64,000 bases of DNA from NCBI RefSeq assembly GCF_020905345.1, contig NZ_JAJJMO010000001.1, positions 4,650,001 through 4,714,000 on the forward strand. Direction: 5' to 3'. This stretch comes from Flavobacterium pisciphilum. Lineage in GTDB: Bacteria > Bacteroidota > Bacteroidia > Flavobacteriales > Flavobacteriaceae. The position numbers and the translations under genes are program-made. The notes below the pieces were generated by a model. The model was not told where the DNA came from and made no database searches. It saw nothing but the letters and a program-made list of their open reading frames with translations. Positions 28,588-36,720 of the stretch are shown one piece after another. Position 1 is the first letter of the stretch, and the number at the start of each line of letters is the position of its first letter.

Positions 28588-29337
28588 ATGACCCTTTATA
28601 ATAGATATATTAACGGTGAAACAGAACAAGTTTACCAAGACATTTATGCTTTGGGACAAGACGCTTTTTTACCAACGAACTTGCCTGATATTGAAAAAGT
28701 ATTGAAGGAGACTTTTCAAAGAGTTGCTTATAATCTCGATATTATTTATGAGGAACTAAAAAGAATCAACTATCTATTTAATACAAAACCAGTATTTAAT
28801 TTTGAAAAACCGTTGCATAAACCTTTATCGGATACTGATATTTTACTTCAACAACTTAGTAGTGCAGTAGAGTCTTTCGGATTTGTCCCTCTTTCAATGA
28901 AGTTCTTTTATGAAATTGTTGGCGGAGTTAATTTTGTTTGGGACTATGAAACAAATGAAGACTTTATGTGGGATATGGCTGATCCTATTCAAATTGCAAG
29001 TCTTGATTCAGTTGTAGAAGCTGTTACTGAAGAATGGTGGCAAGAAGAAATTCAGGAATATGTTGATGATGAAAATTTTGGAAATGCTTTTTTAGATCTA
29101 GCTGCTGATGATTTGCATAAAGATAACGTTAGTGGTGGGCAAGCCTATGCGATACAGATAACAAAAGAACCAAGTATTGACAGTATTTTTATGAATGAGC
29201 CAAACAATACAACATTTATAAACTATTTAAGAATATGTTTTGAGTACTGTGGCTTTCCAAGTATAACAAGACCTGATACGAATAATGATTATCAAGCATT
29301 TTTTAACAAAGTGAAACCATTGCTCAAACCAATATAA
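28588..29337 (+). CDS. Uncharacterised protein in the accessory segment (249 aa)
   Basis: 249 residues, acidic, no signal peptide and no membrane segments. It begins at an ATG after a gap of about 230 bases from the displaced gene end. It has a tryptophan-rich acidic patch (EEWWQEEIQEYVDDENF) and a C-terminal segment with NYLRICFEYCGFPSI. I recognise no domain. It is surrounded by decayed sequence, so it may be a recently arrived accessory gene. The composition (acidic, aromatic) would also fit an immunity-like protein, but no toxin gene is adjacent. Confidence 0.6.
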   Translation: MTLYNRYINGETEQVYQDIYALGQDAFLPTNLPDIEKVLKETFQRVAYNLDIIYEELKRINYLFNTKPVFNFEKPLHKPLSDTDILLQQLSSAVESFGFVPLSMKFFYEIVGGVNFVWDYETNEDFMWDMADPIQIASLDSVVEAVTEEWWQEEIQEYVDDENFGNAFLDLAADDLHKDNVSGGQAYAIQITKEPSIDSIFMNEPNNTTFINYLRICFEYCGFPSITRPDTNNDYQAFFNKVKPLLKPI

Positions 29338-29380
29338 TAGGGATCAATAAAGGTTTTTTGCTAGAACGAAACTGCAAAAT

Positions 29381-29396
29381 AGTAGTAGTAGTAGTA
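29381..29396. repeat. (AGT)5 microsatellite
   Basis: Five tandem AGT units lie in a non-coding gap of the accessory segment. It is short and is noted only as a local repeat. Confidence 0.7.
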
Positions 29397-29414
29397 ATCT
29401 AATAGCAAAAAACA

Positions 29415-29505
29415 ATGAAAAAAAAAACTTAAAGCCACTTTTTATTGTCAAAATTGCGGTAGGATTAGTTTATGTATAAGCGGCAGCGAATTGAAAGAAT
29501 CATAA
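29415..29505 (+). pseudogene. Possible decayed gene start with a CQNCG motif
   Basis: ATG at 29415 is followed by a run of ten A and a stop after five codons. Removing one A from the run would give about 29 residues beginning MKKKLKATFYCQNCG and ending at TAA 29503. The CxxC word resembles the first zinc-finger half of RadA-like proteins, but the rest does not. It is either a frameshifted scrap of a gene or chance. The surrounding 320 bases (29338-29667) hold nothing else I can support. Confidence 0.25.
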
Positions 29506-29667
29506 AATTAAGTAAGCGTAGACGAAGACATTCGTATAGCATTTTAAGCATACCTAATATTTAGCAAAAAATACTTGATTTAAAAATTTTCCAGACATAC
29601 AGACTTAGGTTTAAAGAACGTAGAAACAGAAAAATAGTAACAAATAATTAATTAACTCTTGACTAAA

Positions 29668-30132
29668 ATGAATTGGGCTGAACTAAAAAAAAATATTTAC
29701 TATGTAGATGGTTCTTTAAGGGATATTTATATTAAAAACACAGACATTGTGGATAATGAAAAATGGTGTGAATTTGTAAATAATAACTATGTAATTAACT
29801 GGTTCAATGGTATAAGAGAAATTAACGAAGATAAAATTGACTTTGAAAGCGTAAAAGGATATCTTAATAATAATCACAATTTATGCTCTAGTGCTAGTGT
29901 TTACATTGAAAAGATAAGAATTAATAACCACTTCTTTATAGATGAGGAAATTGAAAATGACATTTCACCGAATGAAATAAATACTATTCAAGACCACGAA
30001 AAAATTATAAAATACATGACTGAATTATCTATTCTTTTAAACAAACCAGTTATTTTAACACCAGAGGGCACAGAGAAAGAGATATTAATAAGAGTAACAA
30101 AAAATGGAATTGAATACTTTCCTGAAAATTAA
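29668..30132 (+). CDS. Hypothetical protein in the accessory segment (154 aa)
   Basis: From the ATG at 29668 (an in-frame TTG lies nine bases earlier) the protein has 154 residues. It is soluble, rich in Asn, Ile and Lys, with no signal peptide or membrane segment. The sequence NWAELKKNIYYVDGSLRDIYI at the start and ILIRVTKNGIEYFPEN at the end suggest a compact alpha/beta fold. I do not recognise a family. Proteins of this size and style are often immunity proteins, but nothing here proves that. Confidence 0.55.
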   Translation: MNWAELKKNIYYVDGSLRDIYIKNTDIVDNEKWCEFVNNNYVINWFNGIREINEDKIDFESVKGYLNNNHNLCSSASVYIEKIRINNHFFIDEEIENDISPNEINTIQDHEKIIKYMTELSILLNKPVILTPEGTEKEILIRVTKNGIEYFPEN

Positions 30133-30396
30133 AAAATAATGGCAAAATAATAGGAGTGCTAAAATAGGGTAGAAGTATTAAATTAATAATTTGTGATTCT
30201 ACTTTCATCACATCGTAAGCATTAGCATTTTAATTGTGATTGCATAGAATGTACTTCCCCAAAAGCAGGATATAAAATGAAAAATATTTGGAATTATGAA
30301 TTGATGGCCTTGCTAAAAAATGCAAGACTTGGAGATACGAAAGAATTGAACCTTTTTTAGAAAAACATTCCGCCTTTATTTAACCCGTAAAAAAAC
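30133..30396. other. Non-coding gap with decayed coding traces
   Basis: About 260 bases before the next ORF. One frame from ~30226 to the stop at 30360 reads as coding-like peptide (CDCIECTSPKAGYK, then NIWNYELMALLKNARLGD) without its own start upstream of residue 15. It looks like a gene remnant or a chance reading. No hairpins or repeats seen. Confidence 0.3.
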
Positions 30397-30833
30397 ATGA
30401 GAAAATACATTTTTAAATTTTGGTTACTAAATTTTTTATTGACTGCTATATTATTTTAATTTACTACATATTAGCTTTTACACAGCTAAAATCAAGCGAT
30501 GGAAATTTATTTGAAACCATTTTGGAATTCTTATTTACGCTCTTTAACTTATATTATACATTCGTATATTCTATTGTAATGATTGTTTTTTCAATAGCTT
30601 TTTTTCTGAATTTAAAAGAAATAGTTCGAACTAATTTTTTCTTATCATTATTGACTTTTATGGGAGCTCCCTTAGTTGCAATGGTTTACATACTAATTGA
30701 TTTATATCCTTATGATTCTTTTACTGTGGTCTGGTGGATTGGTTTTCCTTTGGTTTATTTACTATTCATAATAGTTCAATTTTATATGTTTAGAAGGAAA
30801 ATAATAAATACAAGCAAGATTGATGAAGGCTAG
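30397..30833 (+). CDS. Membrane protein with an apparent frameshift at its start
   Basis: A continuous frame exists from a TTG at 30420 and encodes 137 residues with four hydrophobic segments. A better N-terminus lies in a neighbouring frame: ATG at 30397 starts a basic, hydrophobic segment (MRKYIFKFWLLNFLLTAILF) that stops at 30459. Joining the two frames near the TTATTTTAATTTAC tract around 30451-30463 would give a smooth first membrane helix of about 30 residues and continue into the second frame. So the gene is either frameshifted or initiates at TTG. The family is unknown; it stands next to the AraC regulator, 81 bases upstream of it. Confidence 0.45.
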
Positions 30834-30914
30834 AAATAAAGATTTTATCCTTTAATTTTTACCTTAAGACATTGATGATAATAACAAACCTAATAACCAC
30901 AAAAAAATAATTGA

Positions 30915-32054
30915 ATGGAAAAGATTAATTTATTAATTATTACGTCTCTAATTTCCTTGTTTATATCATTCATACTTATATTTTTTCTGTTTACAGTAAA
31001 AACAAAGAACAAACTAAGTAACTCGCTTTTTGCTCTTTTTCTATTAATAAACGCGGTAGATATTACTGAACCTTTATTTAATTTAACGGTTAATGGTCCT
31101 TCAAATCTCGGAATGCTTAGAAATACATGTGCTTTCCTGCAGATTCCTGTTTTTTACCTTTATATAGTTTCAGTTTGCTATTCTGATTTTAAGCTAAAAC
31201 CCAAACATATACTGCATGTGCTTCCATTTGTAATTGCGAATGTAGTTTTATTACCTCGCTTTTATATGGTTGACGACGCTTCTAAAATTAATTTTATTCA
31301 AAATTATCAAAGTATGATAGAGCTACAGTTCAATCATATTCTTATACATATCCAATTGATTGTATATTTAATTGCTGTTTTTATGATATTAAGAAAAACA
31401 AAAAAACTATATCTTGAAAATTATTCTGGAGCAAATATAAACTCCTATAATTGGTTGTTTCAGTTTACAATTGTACTAACAATTATTTATTTGTTTGCGC
31501 TTTTAAAAAATGTTCTTAAATTTTCTGATTATCCCTATATCTCAGAAGGAATTAAAATTGGACTTCTAGTATCTCAGCTAGTTATTATTTGTTGGTATTT
31601 ATTTAAAGCCTTAAATAATCCCAATTTATTTAGAAATATCGATTCAAAATTAAAATTGGTAAAGAGTATAATTTCTGAAGAAAAACATAATGGGGCAACA
31701 CCTACAAGCGAAAAAGTACACAGTGAAGAATTATTGAAATTAAAGAAGTATATGGTTGAAGAAAAACCATTTCTTGATCCTACAATAACAATTCAGGATA
31801 TTTCTAATGAAATTCAAATTCCTGTTCGTGATTTATCCCTTTTAATAAACCATAAATTAGAACAGCATTTTTACGATTTTATTAATGCGTATCGTATTGA
31901 AAAGGCTATGAATATTTTAAAAGATGCTACAAAAAGTAAAGTAACTGTTTTAGAAATTCTGTATGAAGTAGGCTTTAACTCGAAATCTTCTTTTAATACT
32001 GCTTTCAAAAAACACACCGGAAGTACGCCAACGGAGTATCGTAAGTGCTTGTAA
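30915..32054 (+). CDS. Membrane-bound AraC-family transcription regulator
   Basis: 379 residues. The N-terminal ~240 residues form about seven membrane helices, and the C-terminal ~100 hold an AraC-type double helix-turn-helix: IQDISNEIQIPVRDLSLLIN near 293-312, and the second HTH ending VGFNSKSSFNTAFKKHTGSTPTEYR near 352-376. Such 7TM-AraC fusions are common in Bacteroidota and likely pass a membrane-side signal to DNA. The gene just downstream, 155 bases on, encodes a secreted serine hydrolase and is a natural target. Two 11-base direct repeats with 22-base spacing lie just after the stop codon. Confidence 0.9.
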   Translation: MEKINLLIITSLISLFISFILIFFLFTVKTKNKLSNSLFALFLLINAVDITEPLFNLTVNGPSNLGMLRNTCAFLQIPVFYLYIVSVCYSDFKLKPKHILHVLPFVIANVVLLPRFYMVDDASKINFIQNYQSMIELQFNHILIHIQLIVYLIAVFMILRKTKKLYLENYSGANINSYNWLFQFTIVLTIIYLFALLKNVLKFSDYPYISEGIKIGLLVSQLVIICWYLFKALNNPNLFRNIDSKLKLVKSIISEEKHNGATPTSEKVHSEELLKLKKYMVEEKPFLDPTITIQDISNEIQIPVRDLSLLINHKLEQHFYDFINAYRIEKAMNILKDATKSKVTVLEILYEVGFNSKSSFNTAFKKHTGSTPTEYRKCL

Positions 32055-32070
32055 AATAAAATTTTGTGAT

Positions 32071-32103
32071 TACTCGTACTTCTTTTTTTAAGTACTCGTA
32101 CTT
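32071..32103 (+). promoter_or_regulatory. Direct repeats, possible AraC-type operator
   Basis: TACTCGTACTT occurs at 32071-32081 and again at 32093-32103. The starts are 22 bases apart, about two helical turns, the classical spacing for AraC-family half-sites. It lies between the AraC gene and the serine hydrolase it may control. Confidence 0.45.
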
Positions 32104-32119
32104 TTTTTTAGAAGCAAAT

Positions 32120-32145
32120 GCGATCGAATGTTTTTATTCGGTCGC
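32120..32145. promoter_or_regulatory. Inverted repeat upstream of the serine hydrolase
   Basis: GCGATCGAAT and ATTCGGTCGC form a ten-base inverted repeat with one mismatch around GTTTTT. On the plus strand no T-run follows, so it could be an operator or a weak hairpin ending the AraC message. Confidence 0.45.
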
Positions 32146-32169
32146 ACAGGATTAGTTTCTTTCTCAGAT

Positions 32170-32210
32170 TTGTATCGAAATAAATTTTTAACCAATAAAA
32201 ATCGATACAA
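32170..32210 (+). promoter_or_regulatory. Hairpin closing on the serine hydrolase start codon
   Basis: TTGTATCGA (32170-32178) and TCGATACAA (32202-32210) are perfect nine-base complements with a 23-base AT-rich loop. The second arm's last base is the A of the ATG, so the folded RNA could mask initiation. Alternatively it is a protein-binding palindrome. Confidence 0.45.
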
Positions 32211-33667
32211 TGAAAACTTCCTTAAAATTCTTAGCAGTACTATTATTAATTAGTAACTTTTCTTTTGCACAACATGCCAATAAATATGGTTTTCTTACAG
32301 ACAGTTTGAATATTGATAAACAATTAGAAAAAAATAAACTTCCGGGGTTTAGTCTAGTTGTTTTTGAAAATTATAAAATTGTGTATTCCAACCAATTTGG
32401 TGTGAAATCTGCAAATTCTAAAGAAAAGATAGATGAAAATACGGCTTTTTCGGCAGCATCAATTTCAAAACCAATTACAGCGCTTCTTTGTTATGTGCTC
32501 GAAGAGAAAGGATTACTTAATTTGGATGATCCGATAGACAATTCTTTAAAACGTTGGCATTTACCAAAAAGTAAGTTTACAGAAAATAACAGTCCAACTT
32601 GGAGACAATTCTTTAATCATACTGCTGGTACAAATCAAGGTGGTTTTGCAGATTACTATGAGGGTGATACAATTCCAACAATAAAGCAAAGTCTTTTGGG
32701 ACAGATACCAAGATACGATAAAGAAATTGAATTCTTGTTTACGCCTGGCACTGGTTGGGAATATAGCGGCGGCGGTTATGTAATTGTTCAAATGGCATTA
32801 GAAGATACTTTTAATAAATCTATTGGAGAACTTGCAGCCGAGTATATTTTTAAACCTCTTGGAATGAAAAACACAACAATGATTCAGCCTAATGAAAAAG
32901 GGTTTTCAATAAATGTTGCTCTTGTTCACGACGAAAAAGGCAAAGTTATTAGAACAGGTTTGCCAATCACTCCGCAAGTTGGAGCATCAGGAATGTGGTC
33001 TACACCGACCGATTTGGCTAAGCTTTCTATTGAGATTCAAAATGCTTTGCGCAACAAAAATAATAAAGTGATTTCTCATAGTATTGCAGAGAAAGTAACA
33101 GCAGTAAGTGCTTTAAAAAATGCTGTTGGAGGTTGGGGTTACGGATGGCAAAAGACTTTTGGTTACAACAACTATGATTGGTTTAGTTGTAATGGTTCTA
33201 ATACAGGAGTTGGAGGGAATATTCTTGCTACAATGGAAAACGGGAATGGTATGGTGTATCTTGCCAATGGAGAAAAACCAAATCGTTTTCCTGTAATGAA
33301 CGAAACTCGAATGAAAATTCTAACATTGATGAATTGGGACAAAAAAGCTTCTAATGAAGAGACTCAGGAAATACCATTGCCTTTAAAAGAAAAACTAATC
33401 GGGACTTATGATGATTTTCTTTATGGACAAAAAATGGAAACCAAAATAGTAGAAAAGAATAATCGTTTGTATGTTGAATCTCCGCTTTTGGGTTTTTTTA
33501 AAGGAAAAAATGATAATGAGCTACTTTATCTAAAAAATGGATTATTTAAAATTATAGATTATCCTAATTTGTTGAAACTCGATTTTAGCAATGGGAAATT
33601 AAATTCCGTAACCTTAATAAGAGATAATATGAGTACTAAAGTCGAAGTAACAAATAAAGTAAAATAA
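32210..33667 (+). CDS. Secreted beta-lactamase-fold serine hydrolase
   Basis: 485 residues with a signal peptide ending near FSFAQ (residues 1-21). The class C beta-lactamase/DD-peptidase fold is shown by the SxxK motif SISK with Ser84 and Lys87, a YSG triad (GWEYSGGGY near residue 184) and a late glycine-rich strand region. A C-terminal ~90-residue beta-rich extension (KEKLIGTYDDFLYGQ onward) follows. Such enzymes act on peptidoglycan stem peptides, D-amino-acid peptides or esters; antibiotic resistance is not implied. It is preceded by the AraC regulator and by two possible regulatory palindromes, and followed by a strong bidirectional terminator. Confidence 0.92.
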   Translation: MKTSLKFLAVLLLISNFSFAQHANKYGFLTDSLNIDKQLEKNKLPGFSLVVFENYKIVYSNQFGVKSANSKEKIDENTAFSAASISKPITALLCYVLEEKGLLNLDDPIDNSLKRWHLPKSKFTENNSPTWRQFFNHTAGTNQGGFADYYEGDTIPTIKQSLLGQIPRYDKEIEFLFTPGTGWEYSGGGYVIVQMALEDTFNKSIGELAAEYIFKPLGMKNTTMIQPNEKGFSINVALVHDEKGKVIRTGLPITPQVGASGMWSTPTDLAKLSIEIQNALRNKNNKVISHSIAEKVTAVSALKNAVGGWGYGWQKTFGYNNYDWFSCNGSNTGVGGNILATMENGNGMVYLANGEKPNRFPVMNETRMKILTLMNWDKKASNEETQEIPLPLKEKLIGTYDDFLYGQKMETKIVEKNNRLYVESPLLGFFKGKNDNELLYLKNGLFKIIDYPNLLKLDFSNGKLNSVTLIRDNMSTKVEVTNKVK

Positions 33668-33677
33668 CTATTGGTAA

Positions 33678-33718
33678 CAAGAATCCCTTAAATAATTCAT
33701 TTATTTAAGGGATTCTTG
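33678..33718. terminator. Bidirectional terminator
   Basis: CAAGAATCCCTTAAATAA and TTATTTAAGGGATTCTTG pair perfectly over 18 bases around TTCAT, between two converging genes. The T-rich end is modest, but stem length and position argue for termination. Confidence 0.75.
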
Positions 33719-33735
33719 TTTGAGATATAAGCATA

Positions 33736-34500
33736 TTAAAATCCTTCAAATACACCTAGTCCAAACAATGCGAAATCGTATTTTACGGGATCCAAAGGAT
33801 CCATTTTACGTAGATTTAAATCAAGTTCAGCCAATGCTTTACCATCATTTTGTTTTCGTAAAAGCAATTCAAGTTTACGAGCTACGTTTCCAGAATGTAC
33901 ATCAAGCGGACACGAAAGTTTAGATGGAGAAATAGTTTTCCAGATTCCTAAATCAACGCCTTTGGTATCTTGACGTACCATCCAACGGAGGTACATATTA
34001 ATACGTTTGGCAGCTGAATTGTTTAATGGATCTGAAATGTGTTTTTGAGATCTCTGTAGATGATCTATTTCAAAGAAAGCCTTTTTGAATTCGTGAATGC
34101 TTTTTTGCAGGCTGTTTTCTTCTTGATTTTTGGTAAAGATAGCTTCAAGACCACCGTGATTTTTGTAAATGTGTTGTAACCCTTTTATAAAACTGCCAAA
34201 GTCTTTACCATTGAAGGTACGGTGTACAAAGTTTTCTAATCTTGCTATATCTTCATCGTTATGGCTCATGACGAAATCGTAGGGTGTGTTTCCCATTAAT
34301 TCCATCATTTGGTGTGAGTTTTTAATAATCATTTTGCGATTTCCCCAAGCGATTGTAGCACTAAGGAACCCCGCAATTTCGATATCTTCTTTTTGAGTAA
34401 ATAAATGAGGAATCTGAACAGGGTCACTTTCAATAAAATCTTGATTGTTGTATTGAATGACTTTTTCGTCGAGAAAATCTTTAAGTTCTGTTTGGGTCAT
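33736..34500 (-). CDS. TIGR02757 (DUF2400) family protein
   Basis: 254 residues. I recognise the family from its conserved words: IPHLFTQKEDIEIAGFLSATIAWGNRKMI near residue 27-55, KRINMYLRWMVRQDTKGVDLGIW near 155-177 and CPLDVHSGNVARKLELL near 186-202. The fold is likely helix-hairpin-helix-like, but the function is unknown. The C-terminus (LDLNLRKMDPLD and on) is duplicated as a diverged fragment at 28.2 kb in the same orientation. It stands 29 bases after the LolD-like gene, so it probably shares its transcript. Confidence 0.85.
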   Translation of the reverse strand: MTQTELKDFLDEKVIQYNNQDFIESDPVQIPHLFTQKEDIEIAGFLSATIAWGNRKMIIKNSHQMMELMGNTPYDFVMSHNDEDIARLENFVHRTFNGKDFGSFIKGLQHIYKNHGGLEAIFTKNQEENSLQKSIHEFKKAFFEIDHLQRSQKHISDPLNNSAAKRINMYLRWMVRQDTKGVDLGIWKTISPSKLSCPLDVHSGNVARKLELLLRKQNDGKALAELDLNLRKMDPLDPVKYDFALFGLGVFEGF

Positions 34501-34529
34501 GATTTAAATAAAAGTTCTTGAAATAGCTT

Positions 34530-35192
34530 CTAATTGCTAATTAAGCCATCGACCATTACAAGTTTTCTGTCGGCCATATTAGCTAGCTCTTCATTATGGG
34601 TTACAATTACAAAGGTTTGTCCAAATTCATCGCGAAGCTGAAAAAACAATTGGTGCAGATTCTCTGCCGAATGGGTGTCTAGATTCCCAGATGGTTCGTC
34701 TGCAAAAATAACATCAGGTTTATTGATTAAGGCTCTTGCAACGGCAACACGCTGTTGTTCTCCACCAGAAAGCTCATTGGGTTTATGATTGATTCGGTGT
34801 GATAATCCTAAATACTTTAATAACTTTTTAGCTTCAGCTTCGGTTTCAGAAGGTTTTTTTCCAGCGATGTAAGCAGGAATACAAACGTTCTCGAGTGCAG
34901 TAAATTCAGGTAATAATTGGTGAAATTGGAAAATGAATCCTAAGTTTAAGTTTCTGAATTTAGATAGAGTCTTATCACTTAAATTCAGAACGTTCTCATT
35001 GTTTATAATCAATGAGGTTGTTTTGTCTACTGAAGGTTTATCAAGTGTACCTAGAATTTGAAGCAAAGTTGTTTTTCCTGCTCCAGAAGCACCTACAATC
35101 GAAACAATTTCTCCTTTTTTAATATGCAAATCAACTCCCTTTAAAACCTCAAGTTGATCGTAGAATTTATGTATATTTTTTGCCTGTATCAT
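34530..35192 (-). CDS. ABC transporter ATP-binding protein (LolD-like)
   Basis: 220 residues from the ATG at 35192 (an upstream ATG at 35219 would add nine). Walker [10 protein letters not shown], the Q-loop, signature [15 protein letters not shown], Walker [13 protein letters not shown] and the switch histidine in VTHNEE are all present. The signature and NLD ending are typical of the MacB/LolD/FtsE branch. LolD powers lipoprotein release from the inner membrane together with LolC/LolE, but no permease gene is adjacent. The permease must be elsewhere if this is LolD. Confidence 0.88.
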   Translation of the reverse strand: MIQAKNIHKFYDQLEVLKGVDLHIKKGEIVSIVGASGAGKTTLLQILGTLDKPSVDKTTSLIINNENVLNLSDKTLSKFRNLNLGFIFQFHQLLPEFTALENVCIPAYIAGKKPSETEAEAKKLLKYLGLSHRINHKPNELSGGEQQRVAVARALINKPDVIFADEPSGNLDTHSAENLHQLFFQLRDEFGQTFVIVTHNEELANMADRKLVMVDGLISN

Positions 35193-35503
35193 TATGAAAC
35201 TGTTTTTACAAAGAAACAAAGATTCTACCGATATAAAAATGTGTTATAACAGAATTTTAGGAACATTTTTTTGTAAAAAGTAAATTGGGAAAAGAGAGAG
35301 GTGAAAATGTGAAAAGTATTTTGTGGAAGAAAAGTAGTTGTAAAAAAGTGAAAAGTGAGATGTATAACAAAGGTATCTGTGTCTCAAGTGAAATTTTAGG
35401 AACGAAATTTGATTAATGGTTATAGAATTAATGAGTTCACTTTGAAAAATAAATATAAAATGAATTATATTTGATAGTAACTCAGGTTTTAATATGTATT
35501 AAA
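35193..35503. other. Intergenic gap upstream of the LolD-like gene
   Basis: About 310 bases between divergent genes, rich in A and G (runs such as GTGAAAAGTG). No ORF, clear promoter pair or hairpin that I can support. Confidence 0.5.
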
Positions 35504-35818
35504 ATGAATGAAAAAACACTTGTAAAAGACGAGAAGACAAAGAAACTTTTGTTGGGATTACTTTTTGATGGTATAGGAATGCTATCCTTTACAATTCCTT
35601 TTTTAGGAGAATTTGCCGATGTTATTTGGGCACCTCTTGCTGGTTTTTTAATGACTTATATGTATAAAGGTCGAGTAGGGAAAGTGGCAGGGATTTTGAC
35701 TTTTGTCGAAGAGATACTTCCTTTTACAGACGTAATTCCATCGTTTACCTTAACGTGGTTTTATACTTATTTCATCCAAAAGCAAGATAAGACTATAAAT
35801 AAAGATATTATTCTTTAA
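35504..35818 (+). CDS. Small hypothetical membrane protein
   Basis: From the ATG at 35504 (a TTG at 35471 is in frame but weaker) the protein has 104 residues. Three hydrophobic segments separated by short loops carry conserved-looking glycines and prolines (GLLFDGIGMLSFTIPFLGEFADVIW). Similar small proteins are common in Flavobacteriaceae, but I cannot name a function. Its 3' end overlaps the 3' end of the converging gene by 11 bases. Confidence 0.7.
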   Translation: MNEKTLVKDEKTKKLLLGLLFDGIGMLSFTIPFLGEFADVIWAPLAGFLMTYMYKGRVGKVAGILTFVEEILPFTDVIPSFTLTWFYTYFIQKQDKTINKDIIL

Positions 35819-36110
35819 ATAAAAATCCCAGTCCCATACTTTTTAGCATTTTTTTCTCAAAGTTCCAGAAAAAACGGAATTGACCAAAAATGGCTCCAAT
35901 TGCTACAAGTAGTACTTGATAAATAGGGAAAATGATTATTAATCGGATAAGTGTAAACCAAATTCCAAAATCTTCTTTTGTAATTCCTAACCAAATGCAA
36001 AAAGGGTGAGATAACCAAGCCGAAGTAGATCCAGTTATAGCAAATACAATAAATATGATGGTGAGTTGAAAATTAGAAGTAATCCCCCAACGTTGTTTTA
36101 ATTTATTCAT
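35808..36110 (-). CDS. Small membrane protein, DUF6787-like
   Basis: 100 residues, N-terminal WGITSNFQLTIIFIVFAITG followed by a second membrane helix (RLIIIFPIYQVLLVAIGAIFG) and the basic, aromatic tail FRFFWNFEKKMLKSMG. I match this layout to a family conserved in Bacteroidota (recalled as DUF6787), with no known role. A lipoprotein gene lies 32 bases upstream on the same strand, so the two are likely one unit. Confidence 0.72.
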   Translation of the reverse strand: MNKLKQRWGITSNFQLTIIFIVFAITGSTSAWLSHPFCIWLGITKEDFGIWFTLIRLIIIFPIYQVLLVAIGAIFGQFRFFWNFEKKMLKSMGLGFLFKE

Positions 36111-36142
36111 TTTAATTTATAATGATTACAAATATAGCAACA

Positions 36143-36574
36143 TTATCTTGAAGGGACATATCCAGCTAGCTTTTGTTTGTAAGTATTTTGAAAATAGATC
36201 ATATAATTATAGATTAAGTAATTTACCTCATAGCCATAATTAATAGTTGGGTCATAATCGATTCTCATTTCGTATAAATTAGGGTTGTAACGTTGTGGTT
36301 GCATAACTCTACTATTCCACTCTTGTACATATTGTCGGTTTTTATTTTCTAGATAAGATTGAGAATAGTAGTTGCGAGGTAAGGCTATTGAAGCTAACCA
36401 AGTGTTAAAGCCACTGTCTATTATGATTACTTCGTATTCTAATTCATCATTTGCAATACGAACCGTATCATTCACCGAAGTAGCTGGTTTTTTGGTAACT
36501 GCAACTGTTGTTTTTTGAGTGGAACACGCAACAATAACAAATAGAACGAGGAATATGTAGATACCGTTTTTCAT
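36143..36574 (-). CDS. Small lipoprotein, DUF6146-like
   Basis: 143 residues with a lipoprotein signal and lipobox IVAC at residues 14-17, then a Thr/Val-rich linker and an aromatic, Tyr/Asn-rich domain (WLASIALPRNYYSQSYLENKN, NYLIYNYMIYFQNTYKQKLAGYVPSR). I associate this with a Bacteroidota-only family (recalled as DUF6146). Probably anchored in the periplasmic leaflet of a membrane. It leads the two-gene unit with the small membrane protein. Confidence 0.75.
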   Translation of the reverse strand: MKNGIYIFLVLFVIVACSTQKTTVAVTKKPATSVNDTVRIANDELEYEVIIIDSGFNTWLASIALPRNYYSQSYLENKNRQYVQEWNSRVMQPQRYNPNLYEMRIDYDPTINYGYEVNYLIYNYMIYFQNTYKQKLAGYVPSR

Positions 36575-36653
36575 GATCTAAAAATTGAAGTATAAATTTA
36601 CAAAAAAATCAGTGATAGCTTCTCTTATTTAACAATTTGTAAGGAAGGTTTTA

Positions 36654-36700
36654 AGTTGGTGAGGCTCTAAGTGTCAGAGGTTCTAAGTTGCAAAGGTTTC
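36654..36700. repeat. CTTAG-type dispersed repeat, copy 3
   Basis: GGCTCTAAGTGTCAGAGG followed by TTCTAAGTTGCAAAGG, related to the copies at 13.9 and 26.6 kb. It runs into the tandem array that follows. Confidence 0.45.
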
Positions 36701-36720
36701 TTTACGATTTTTCAGTTAAC

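Noticed and set aside
32210..33667. Antibiotic-resistance beta-lactamase
   Set aside because: The fold is shared, but the SxxK/YSG enzymes with this C-terminal beta extension are mostly esterases or D-peptidases. Nothing in the sequence shows lactam resistance.
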